From an uncultured Muribaculum sp. (lineage in GTDB: Bacteria; Bacteroidota; Bacteroidia; Bacteroidales; Muribaculaceae), in assembly GCA_947573015.1 (NCBI GenBank), contig CANPDS010000008.1, positions 1 through 21,490 of the forward strand: a stretch of 21,490 bases of DNA, read 5' to 3'. Within the stretch, counting starts at the first letter, position 1; every line of letters begins with the position of its first letter. Shown here in pieces: positions 14,510 to 21,490 of the stretch. A program made the position numbers and the translations under genes. The notes below the pieces were generated by a model. That model was not told the DNA's origin. It did not search any database and saw nothing but the letters and a program-made list of their open reading frames with translations.

Positions 14510-16675
14510 TCAATAGAATATCTTACGGACAGAGCCATCTGACATACGACATATATTCAATCCTTTACGAGGTGTTGCGACGGAGTATCCATTGATATCA
14601 TAGATTTCAATAATATCCGCTTCATTCACATTTATATCATCTATTGACGATGTGACTCCTCCATCTATATTATCAAATTTTTTCCATATAGCAGCTTCCT
14701 TGTATTGATTTACCGATTCCGACGGCACTTTTAAGGCTACAGTTGAATAACCGTCGAAATCATCGCTAAATAACTCTTCCGTAAGAGTTTGGGGAACAGA
14801 AGCATGATTTGTTATACTCTTGAGTCCAGTCATACCACGGAAAACAAGAGCACCGATATTTTCAACAGATGCCGGAATTTCAATTGATTCAATACTACTA
14901 CAATATGCAAATGCAGACTCTCCTATAGACTTCAGCCCCTCATTAAGAGTTACGGATGACAGACTTTCAGCCGATCCAAATGCAAACGCTCCAATTTCAC
15001 GAAGTTTTTTACCACTTTGGAACGATTTTAATGCATCATTCCAGTTGAACGCCATCTCACCAACCGATTCTACGGCATCAGGAAGCACAACGTTCTCAAT
15101 CGGAGTCAACTGAAATGCCATATTACCAATCGTTGTCAAACTTTCCGGTAAATCAATTGACGTAAGTCCTGTATCACTGAACGCATATTCATCTATAAGT
15201 TTTACTGTAGATGAGAATACTACAGATGTAAGTCCATAACAATAATTAAACCATCCGTGTCCAACAAATTCCAGACCCTCTCCCATCTCAACTGTTGCAA
15301 GATTAGTACAATTATAGAACATACCAGTACCTGCTTGCTTAATAGTTCCGGGAATATATGCCGACACAATACCCGTACAGTTAAAAAATGTACTTGTACC
15401 TACTGAAACAAGACCCTCAGGAAGTGTCACTTCACGTATTGCTGTACACATAGCAAATGTCTGATTTCCAAGCGTACGTAGCGTAGATGGAAATACCAAA
15501 TCTTTAATTGAATTGCAATATTGAAATGCCATATCGCCTATCGATTCAAGAGCCGGTCCAAGATCCACACTCCACAATCCAACACATTGATAAAATGCTG
15601 ATTGACCTATAGTTTTCACAGTAGAGGATAGCTTCAATGTACGCACTGTATTGAATTTATAGAATGCATAAGCGTCAATCTCCTCTACACCTTCCGGAAT
15701 GATGACATCTGCCATTCCCATTACTCCATACAAAAGTTTTCGACCGTCTTTTGTCAATAAGAAACCATTTATAGACTTATAATTCTGGTTTCCTTCAGCA
15801 ACATTATATGCCGATAACCGAGAACAAGAAGCAAACGCTCTGCTACCGATAAATTTTACTGATGCGGGTATATCAATAGTGCTGAACATACACACATTAA
15901 AAGCCCCGGCACCGATCTCCTCAAGCCCCTCCTGAAGTACTATAGATGTCAATGTATAATTATTGCGCATACTATTGTCGCCAATCTTCTTCACCGAAGC
16001 AGGCACAGTATATTCCTCAAGACCGTTTCCAACAGGATAACTTATCAACAGAGATGCGTCAGCATTAAAGAGCACACCATCAATCTCGCAGAAACTCTCA
16101 TTGCCATCCTCCAAAATAAACTCTGACAATGAAAGGCAGCTACCATACGGATTTAATCCAATAGCAGTAACGGAAGCCGGTATTGTAACAGATACCAACC
16201 CATTATCTCCATAAAAGGAATAGTCACCTATTGTTTTCAACGTCGAAGGCAAATCTATTGTATGCAATGAAGTACAAGAATAAAATGCGTTCATGTCAAT
16301 AGACTCCATACCCTCCGGAAGAGTTACAGTCTGAAGCATCCTACAATTATAAAAAGCATTTTTCGCGATTGTCTTCACATTGATGCCGACAGATACACTC
16401 GTTACCGTATAATTGGAAGCACAACATGACTCACCTAATAATGTGATTTTATAAGCCGTGCCACCATACATTACTTCATCTGGGATAACCAACTGAGGCA
16501 TATTTTTTTCAACATCGGCAGAAATACCCGTGAACGTAGCAGTGAAATCCGAACTATTCAATTCATATTTCAACCCATCTTCAGACTGGTAGGCTTCCGC
16601 ATTAGCGCTGACACTCCCCCAAAGCGAACAAGCCACAAAAAATGCAGCAACGCCACAATTAAAATAATTTTTCAT
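14510..16675 (-). CDS. BspA-type leucine-rich repeat (LRR_5/TpLRR) secreted protein
   Basis: Product of 721 aa. Signal peptide 1-26 (A-N-A before E-A-Y). Residues ~75-620 are roughly 19 tandem ~23-residue repeats of the form I-G-x-x-A-F-x-x-C-x-x-L-x-x-V-x-L-P-x-x-L-x-x, the Treponema pallidum/BspA class of LRR. Two longer units carry the E-I-D-G-V-L-F-N and S-I-N-G-F-L-L-T type insert common in this family. Such proteins are surface or secreted adhesion/interaction proteins. After a spacer, the last ~40 residues (E-I-Y-D-I-N-G-Y-S-V-A-T-P, then K-G-L-N-I and a basic end K-I-F-Y) resemble the type A C-terminal sorting domain of type IX secretion cargo; whether this organism has that system is not shown here. 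It is a single gene with its own promoter, followed by a hairpin. Confidence 0.9.
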   Translation of the reverse strand: MKNYFNCGVAAFFVACSLWGSVSANAEAYQSEDGLKYELNSSDFTATFTGISADVEKNMPQLVIPDEVMYGGTAYKITLLGESCCASNYTVTSVSVGINVKTIAKNAFYNCRMLQTVTLPEGMESIDMNAFYSCTSLHTIDLPSTLKTIGDYSFYGDNGLVSVTIPASVTAIGLNPYGSCLSLSEFILEDGNESFCEIDGVLFNADASLLISYPVGNGLEEYTVPASVKKIGDNSMRNNYTLTSIVLQEGLEEIGAGAFNVCMFSTIDIPASVKFIGSRAFASCSRLSAYNVAEGNQNYKSINGFLLTKDGRKLLYGVMGMADVIIPEGVEEIDAYAFYKFNTVRTLKLSSTVKTIGQSAFYQCVGLWSVDLGPALESIGDMAFQYCNSIKDLVFPSTLRTLGNQTFAMCTAIREVTLPEGLVSVGTSTFFNCTGIVSAYIPGTIKQAGTGMFYNCTNLATVEMGEGLEFVGHGWFNYCYGLTSVVFSSTVKLIDEYAFSDTGLTSIDLPESLTTIGNMAFQLTPIENVVLPDAVESVGEMAFNWNDALKSFQSGKKLREIGAFAFGSAESLSSVTLNEGLKSIGESAFAYCSSIESIEIPASVENIGALVFRGMTGLKSITNHASVPQTLTEELFSDDFDGYSTVALKVPSESVNQYKEAAIWKKFDNIDGGVTSSIDDINVNEADIIEIYDINGYSVATPRKGLNICRMSDGSVRKIFY

Positions 16676-16742
16676 TTTGAATTAATATAGATGATAAAAT
16701 TAGTGTTTTATGACTCATTATATCTAACATTTGATACCATGT

Positions 16743-16751
16743 GCAAATATA
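16743..16751 (-). promoter_or_regulatory. -7 promoter element for the BspA-like gene
   Basis: TATATTTGC on the minus strand is a perfect TAnnTTTG match, about 67 bp upstream of ATG 16675. No TTTG lies at the expected -33 distance. It is the same octamer as in the promoter at 684-692. Confidence 0.55.
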
Positions 16752-16789
16752 TGTAAATTTTATTAATCTATTGTAAAATTTTACTCAAG

Positions 16790-16822
16790 ATTGCATATAT
16801 TTTTTTTATTTATTAAATTTGC
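16790..16822 (+). promoter_or_regulatory. Promoter for the GH3 gene at 16921
   Basis: ATTG (16790-16793), 20 bp, then TAAATTTGC (16814-16822). The -7 is perfect and the -33 has one mismatch. The start site near 16829 gives a leader of ~90 nt to ATG 16921. It is divergent from the BspA-like promoter in the same 245-bp gap. Confidence 0.65.
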
Positions 16823-16920
16823 TTCATCTTATCCCATATTATTAATTGAATCATATGGCATTAAATTATATGACAATATATTAAATGGGGAGATCCAATC
16901 TTGTTTACAACGAAACGATT

Positions 16921-19827
16921 ATGAAAAGTAGAAGAACTTCGGGAGCGCTCGCACTGGCGCTCGCCATCGCTGGATTGCCGACAGGACTGTCAGCTACGGC
17001 CACAAAAAGTGCATCCACAACCATTTCACCGGTAATGTCAGCTTCGGCCTCTACAGCACAAGCTACAGTGACCAATGCTTTCGACGGCGATCTGACCACA
17101 GCGTGGTCGCTTGACGCACAGACACTCAAGCAACCGCAGTGGCTCATGCTTACCATCGGCAATCCGGGCGACGTGCAGACACTCACCCTCAACCAGAAAG
17201 GAGCATCAGCCGAGCAGTTGAAACGAGCACTCGACATCTATGTGACCTACGACCCAATGAACCTCGGTACCCCAGTAGAATTTACAGCCACAACAGCAAA
17301 AGACGGTACTGCCACCATTAAATTCCCTGCCAAATATGGCGCCCACGTACGCGTAGCCATAAAGCCTGGAATAATCACAAAACCATGGTCGCTCGCCGAA
17401 ATGACAGTAGGAATCACAGCACAGGAAAACACTGTTGACGACAGCGGCATCGACCGTTCATACCTCGACACTTCACTTCCTATCGACCGCCGCATAGAGA
17501 TATTACTCGCCCAGATGACTCCTCAGGAAAAGATGGAGCTCATCCGTGAGGGATGGGGCATACCCGGCGTGCCGCGACTTGGCATACCCGACATCAAGAA
17601 AGTCGAGGCCATCCATGGCTACAGCTACGGCACGGGCGCCACAATGTTCCCTCAGGTGCTCGGAATGGCAGCATCATGGAACGCTCCGCTCATGTACAAA
17701 GTGACGGAGGCTATCGGTGTCGAGAGTCTTGAGGCCGGAGCCATTCAGGCATGGTCGCCAGTGCTCGACGTGGCCTGCGATGCCCGTTGGGGACGCTGCG
17801 AAGAAACCTTCGGCGAAGATCCATTCCTATCATCCGTACTTGGAAAGGCATGGGTCAATGGCTACCAGAGCAAAGGTCTGCTCACCACCCCTAAACATTT
17901 CGGTGCACATGGCGCCCCCCTCGGCGGTCGCGACAGTCACGATGTGGGTTTCAATGAACGAGAAATGCGCGAGGTACACCTTGTACCATTCCGTAACGTA
18001 TTCCGCGATTGCAAACCACAATCGGTCATGATGTCGTATGGCGACTACATGGGCGTACCTGTAGGCAAAAGCAAGGAGCTGCTTAAGGGAATCCTACGCG
18101 ACGAATGGGGTTTTGACGGATTTATCGTGAGCGATTGCGGAGCTATAGCCAATATGACCGCACGCAAACACTATACTGCAACCGACAAGATCGAGGCTGC
18201 AAACGATGCCCTCCGAGCCGGTATCGCCACCAACTGCGGCGACACATACAACGATAAGGACGTGATAGCCGCAGCCGTCGAAGGCCGACTCGATATGGAG
18301 GCTCTCGACGATGTGTGCCGCGACATGCTTCGTGTGATGTTCCGTACCGGACTCTTCGAGAACAACCCCTGCCGTCCGATGGACTGGAACAAACAGTTCC
18401 CTTCATGGCAATCGCCTGAGCACAAAGAACTGTCGCGCGAGATGGCACGCCAGTCAATGGTACTCCTCAAGAACGATGAATCCCTCCTCCCACTCTCCAA
18501 GTCGACAAAGACAATTGCCGTTATCGGTCCGGGAGCCGACAATCTTCAGCTCGGCGACTACTCTGGGCAAACACTCGATGGCCAGTTGAAATCAGTGCTC
18601 GACGGAGTAAAAGGAGCAGTGTCTCCCTCGACCAAGATACTCTATGCCAAAGGATGCGGCTTCACCACTGACGACGCATCCGACCTAAATGAAGCTGTAG
18701 CAGCAGCACGCAAAGCCGACGTAGCCATCGTGGTGCTCGGCGACTACACCGGCCATCCATCTATCGAAGGCGAGAAACGAGCCACCTCAGGTGAAAACAA
18801 CGACCTTGCATCGCTCAAATTCCAAGGCGTGCAGCAAGACCTGCTCGATGCCGTATGCGCTACAGGCACACCCGTTGTGCTCGTGGCTCAAATCGGACGT
18901 CCCTACGACCTCAGTTCCGCCTCACGTCAGGCCCGTTCTATAATTATCAACTGGTTCCCCGGCCAGGAAGGTGGTCTCGCCACTGCCGATGTGCTCTTCG
19001 GTGACTACAACCCCGCCGGACGCCTCCCGATGACATTCCCACAGAGTGCAGCCCAGCTCCCTCTCACATATAACTTCAAGACATCCGGACGCCGCTATGA
19101 ATATGTCGATATGGATTTCTACCCACTCTATCGCTTTGGCTACGGACTCAGCTACACCACATTCGCCTACTCAAACCTCAGCATAAACACACTCCCCAAT
19201 GGCAATGTCGAGGTGAAAGCCAATGTAACCAATACAGGCAAAGTCGCAGGCGACGAAGTTGCCCAGCTCTATGTCACCGATATGTACGCATCGGTAAAGA
19301 CACGCGTAATGGAACTCAAAGGCTTTGAGCGCATCAGCCTGCAACCCGGCCAGACAAAGACTGTCACTTTCACCCTAACGCCCTACGATCTCTCGCTTCT
19401 GAATGTCGATATGGACCGCGTGGTAGAACCCGGTGATTTCAAGATCATGGTCGGAGGTATGAGTCCCGACTTCATTGCCAAGGACCGCATCAAGGATTCA
19501 CTCACATATCCCGAAGGACTTGGCCTTGTAGGCAACCTGAAATATGACCATGCTGCAGCCGCCAAATTTGACTTTACCGTGAAGGATGTGCAGCACAATA
19601 TATCTACCGGTACCGACCGCGTGACTGTAGAAGTGACCAACAGTGGCAACCTCACCGACACCGGCACTCTGGCAATGTATGTTGACGGCACACGCACAGG
19701 TGATACACGCCACTACGAGCTTGAACCGTCTCAAAGCAAACTCATCACCTTCACCGTACCAGCATCGTCCGATTGGAAAGCGCTCAACTTCGTAAGCCGC
19801 CACTCCACACTGACCTACACACGCTGA
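16921..19827 (+). CDS. Secreted multidomain GH3 beta-glycosidase (glucosidase/xylosidase type)
   Basis: Product of 968 aa. Signal peptide ~1-25 (ALALALAIAGLPTGLSATA). Residues ~35-168 look like a discoidin/F5-8C-type beta-sandwich (A-F-D-G-D-L-T-T-A-W at 53-62), a possible sugar-binding module. GH3 barrel ~185-475: K-H-F-G-A-H-G (325-331) and F-I-V-S-D405-C-G, with D405 the nucleophile. GH3 C-terminal domain ~510-710, with the acid/base probably in S-I-E-G-E (614-618). Fibronectin-III-like domain ~755-850 (V-T-N-T-G-K-V-A-G-D-E-V-A-Q-L-Y). A final ~90 residues form another beta-rich CARDB-like module (V-E-V-T-N-S-G-N). It releases terminal beta-linked sugars from plant or host glycans; glucose versus xylose cannot be decided. 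The frame opens at ATG 16885, but ATG 16921 begins the signal peptide. It lies upstream of a susC-like gene and is separated from it by a terminator. Confidence 0.92.
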   Translation: MKSRRTSGALALALAIAGLPTGLSATATKSASTTISPVMSASASTAQATVTNAFDGDLTTAWSLDAQTLKQPQWLMLTIGNPGDVQTLTLNQKGASAEQLKRALDIYVTYDPMNLGTPVEFTATTAKDGTATIKFPAKYGAHVRVAIKPGIITKPWSLAEMTVGITAQENTVDDSGIDRSYLDTSLPIDRRIEILLAQMTPQEKMELIREGWGIPGVPRLGIPDIKKVEAIHGYSYGTGATMFPQVLGMAASWNAPLMYKVTEAIGVESLEAGAIQAWSPVLDVACDARWGRCEETFGEDPFLSSVLGKAWVNGYQSKGLLTTPKHFGAHGAPLGGRDSHDVGFNEREMREVHLVPFRNVFRDCKPQSVMMSYGDYMGVPVGKSKELLKGILRDEWGFDGFIVSDCGAIANMTARKHYTATDKIEAANDALRAGIATNCGDTYNDKDVIAAAVEGRLDMEALDDVCRDMLRVMFRTGLFENNPCRPMDWNKQFPSWQSPEHKELSREMARQSMVLLKNDESLLPLSKSTKTIAVIGPGADNLQLGDYSGQTLDGQLKSVLDGVKGAVSPSTKILYAKGCGFTTDDASDLNEAVAAARKADVAIVVLGDYTGHPSIEGEKRATSGENNDLASLKFQGVQQDLLDAVCATGTPVVLVAQIGRPYDLSSASRQARSIIINWFPGQEGGLATADVLFGDYNPAGRLPMTFPQSAAQLPLTYNFKTSGRRYEYVDMDFYPLYRFGYGLSYTTFAYSNLSINTLPNGNVEVKANVTNTGKVAGDEVAQLYVTDMYASVKTRVMELKGFERISLQPGQTKTVTFTLTPYDLSLLNVDMDRVVEPGDFKIMVGGMSPDFIAKDRIKDSLTYPEGLGLVGNLKYDHAAAAKFDFTVKDVQHNISTGTDRVTVEVTNSGNLTDTGTLAMYVDGTRTGDTRHYELEPSQSKLITFTVPASSDWKALNFVSRHSTLTYTR

Positions 19828-19852
19828 TCCATACTGATCTGATCCACCATAC

Positions 19853-19886
19853 AGCGCAGGAGATTTCCCCTCCTGCGCTTTTTTTT
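19853..19886 (+). terminator. Strong intrinsic terminator after the GH3 gene
   Basis: A 10-bp perfect stem, AGCGCAGGAG (19853-19862) with CTCCTGCGCT (19870-19879), and a 7-nt loop, running straight into eight T (19879-19886). It separates the GH3 gene from the susC-like gene. Confidence 0.92.
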
Positions 19887-20115
19887 ATATAAAAACAACA
19901 GATTCAAGCGATATAACAATCCTCTGATTTAAACCCCATTAAGCATAAGCAAAATTAAAAATATTGCATATCAAAGGAGCGCTACCTCAGTAGCACATCA
20001 TGAATGAATTAATAGATTTTTGATTTAATATTGTAAAAAAACGTGGGCATATCTCAAAACAAACAACATTAACATCATTTAACCAATAGAAAAATTAAAA
20101 TTCTCCCCTTTTAGC
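19887..20115. other. AT-rich intergenic stretch without recognised gene
   Basis: No convincing coding frame. The only structure seen is a short hairpin GCTAC-CTCA-GTAGC (19981-19994), preceded by AAAGGAG and followed by a seven-codon frame starting at ATG 20000 that is probably chance. Confidence 0.4.
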
Positions 20116-20124
20116 TACCTTTGC
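20116..20124 (+). promoter_or_regulatory. -7 promoter element for the susC-like gene
   Basis: TACCTTTGC is a perfect TAnnTTTG match. The expected -33 position holds A/T-rich sequence without TTTG, which suits an activator-dependent promoter. The start site near 20131 would give a leader of about 385 nt. A second TATGTTTG (20162-20169) overlaps the small leader frame and is less likely. Confidence 0.5.
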
Positions 20125-20130
20125 GCAGAA

Positions 20131-20516
20131 ATTAGATAATAAACTAAAGGAGCAAATCCCATATGTTTGAATATCTTATCAATATACATCATACTGTTTA
20201 GATTTTTTAATAAACAAATCCATTGAAAAGCGGTCATTTTAAAATTTATCGTTATCACAAGGCTATCCATAGCTTATCTTAGCAATAAATAATCCTTACT
20301 ACAAGAGTTCTTCTCTATCCATGTAATTCTCTCCATGTTCTCAGGCCTGCGGGCTTTCTTGAAGCGCGGCATACATCGTTTATACAATGTATATGGTTAT
20401 ACAATGTCTACGCGCCCCATAGTTATGTCAATCATACAGCATGTCCCCTGTTTATTGACTATCCAATCGTCTCTCATTTTTACTTAAACCAATCCAATAT
20501 TTATTCACCAAGTGCC
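20131..20516 (+). promoter_or_regulatory. Long structured 5' leader of the susC-like gene
   Basis: About 385 nt without a long open frame. It contains a 12-codon frame behind AAAGGAG (see 20163), a hairpin GCTAT-CC-ATAGC (20262-20273), a small GC hairpin followed by a T-rich run (GCC-TGCG-GGC near 20345-20360), and a repeat cluster. In that cluster the direct repeat TTATACAATGT occurs at 20380-20390 and 20397-20407, ATACAT (20371-20376) pairs with ATGTAT (20387-20392), and all of it is enclosed by GCGCG (20364-20368) and CGCGC (20411-20415). This suggests RNA structure or regulator half-sites controlling glycan-transporter expression; the mechanism is unproven. Confidence 0.4.
20163..20201 (+). 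CDS. Possible 12-residue leader peptide upstream of susC
   Basis: ATG 20163 to TAG 20199-20201 encodes MFEYLINIHHTV. It is preceded by AAAGGAG (20146-20152) at 10 nt spacing, a Shine-Dalgarno-like site that stands out in a lineage that seldom uses them. It sits ~30 nt after the predicted transcription start, and short complementary GTTTA/TAAAC sequences flank the stop region. It could be a regulatory leader or chance. Confidence 0.25.
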   Translation: MFEYLINIHHTV

Positions 20517-21490
20517 ATGAATCTAAAGTTCATCCAACCCAAGTATGCTGTAGCTGCCTGTGCACTATGCTGCGCACCCATGCTGTCAGCGCAGGGCACC
20601 AACGCACCTGCTACTTCGGGAGAGACAGCGCATGCCTCAACCGAAGCATCATCCGTGAGCGGAGAGGTTCTCGAGACCCTCTGACCGGCGTGTCAGTATC
20701 GCTATCAGGCAAAGGGATTGTCGGTATTACTGACATCGACGGTCGCTTCAATGTTAAAGCGGCTCCAGGCCAGACCCTCGAATTCACCTACATCGGCTTT
20801 GCCAAGACCACTGCAAAGGTGACAGGCAACGGCCCTCTCACCGTCACCATGCAGGAATCTGCCCACAACCTCAACGAGGTGGTCGTGACAGCACTCGGCA
20901 TCAAAAAAGAGGCCAAATCACTCTCCTATAATGTTCAGCAGATCAACAATGACGACATCACCCGTCTTGCTGACGCTAACGTTGTCAACAACCTCGCCGG
21001 TAAGGTAGCCGGTGTAACTATTAATGCTACTGGTGCTGGTGTCGGCGGTGCTTCCCGCGTTGTGATGCGTGGTGCCAAATCTATTTCCGGCAACAACAAC
21101 GCCCTTTACGTAGTCGACGGTATCCCGATGCTAGATATGTCTCTAGGAGCAACTCAACCAAGCGACCGCTATGAAGGCGCAGGCCAAACTGGAGATCCCC
21201 TCTCTGCTATCAACCCAGAGGACATTGAAAGCATATCAGTCCTCTCTGGTCCTTCCGCTGCCGCCCTCTACGGTTCCGCTGCCGCCAATGGTGTAGTAAT
21301 GATCAACACAAAGAAAGGGCAGGAAGGTCAGACACGCGTCACCATCTCAAACAACACCACATTTTCGCGTCCCGTATCGCTCCCTAAGTTCCAGAACATC
21401 TATGGTCAGACTGAAACCGGTTCTTACTACAGTTGGGGCGACAAGCTCAATACTCCGAGCACCTACAATCCTGCGGATTTCTTCCAGACA
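20517..21490 (+). pseudogene. SusC-like TonB-dependent transporter, frameshifted near the 5' end and cut by the window edge
   Basis: ATG 20517 opens a signal peptide (AVAACALCCAPMLSAQG) and the start of a carboxypeptidase-regulatory domain (S-V-S-G-E-V), then hits TGA at 20682-20684. From 20672 the next frame continues the same domain (D-P-L-T-G-V-S-V-S-L-S-G-K-G) without a stop to the window end. It includes N-E-V-V-V-T-A-L-G-I-K-K (the SusC TonB-box region), the plug with L-A-G-K-V-A-G-V, S-R-V-V-M-R-G, A-L-Y-V-V-D-G-I-P and S-V-L-S-G-P-S-A-A-A-L-Y-G-S, then the barrel start. Intact SusC proteins import oligosaccharides with a SusD lipoprotein. Only 8 nt separate the Val codon and the P-L-x-G-V motif, whereas the family has about 6-7 residues there, so the lesion looks like a 10- or 13-nt deletion rather than a one-base miscall. 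It may be a true pseudogene, a phase variant or an assembly artefact. Confidence 0.8.

Noticed and set aside
19925..20032. TGATTTAAAC (19925-19934) and TGATTTAATATT (20021-20032), resembling pieces of the element at 14218-14401
   Set aside because: Matches are only 10-12 bp in AT-rich DNA, with different spacing and no inverted ends, so a second copy of the element is not supported.
20664..20690. Programmed ribosomal frameshift to join the two susC frames
   Set aside because: There is no slippery heptamer or downstream pseudoknot, and the joined product would still lack several residues of the domain.

Overview
The window looks like chromosome of a gut member of the Bacteroidales (Bacteroidota), most plausibly a Muribaculaceae-like organism. 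The evidence is a SusC-type TonB-dependent transporter, a second TonB-dependent receptor with an N-terminal carboxypeptidase-regulatory domain, a BspA-type leucine-rich-repeat surface protein, pyrophosphate-dependent phosphofructokinase, and several promoters of the Bacteroidota form TTTG-N19-21-TAnnTTTG. The family-level placement is inference from gene content and style.

Layout. (1) 1-2135 is AT-rich and accessory in character: a basic DUF6291-like protein on the minus strand, divergent from a membrane O-acyltransferase on the plus strand. (2) 2136-8935 is mostly housekeeping: a small DUF695-like protein divergent from pfp, a branched terminator, then two overlapping genes for exported enzymes. 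These are a UshA-type 5'-nucleotidase and a NagZ-type glycoside hydrolase family 3 (GH3) domain fused to a class-C beta-lactamase-like domain. (3) 9070-12901 holds a monocistronic TonB-dependent receptor and gdhA (NADP-type glutamate dehydrogenase), whose promoter lies beside nested palindromes. (4) 13025-16675 has two minus-strand genes, a second acyltransferase and a BspA-like protein. The 327-bp gap between them contains a 184-bp stretch bounded by a 15-bp perfect inverted repeat and a second long hairpin. (5) 16921-21490 has a large secreted GH3 enzyme with a strong terminator, then a long leader and the start of a susC-like gene. That gene is broken near its 5' end by a frameshift and runs off the window.

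How the genes fit together. The pair at 4525-8935 suggests salvage of nucleotides and cell-wall sugars in the periplasm. The GH3 enzyme at 16921 and the SusC-like gene suggest glycan breakdown and uptake, although a terminator separates them and no SusD is visible before the window ends. pfp and gdhA are central carbon and nitrogen enzymes. No tRNA, rRNA, CRISPR array or intact insertion sequence was seen. I found no convincing wholly new system. The most unusual items are the disrupted susC start with its structured leader, the inverted-repeat element at 14218-14466, the palindromes before gdhA, and the NagZ/AmpC-like fusion.

Several start codons were set downstream of the longest open frame, because the longer frame begins inside or upstream of a -7 promoter element or lacks the family's usual N-terminus.
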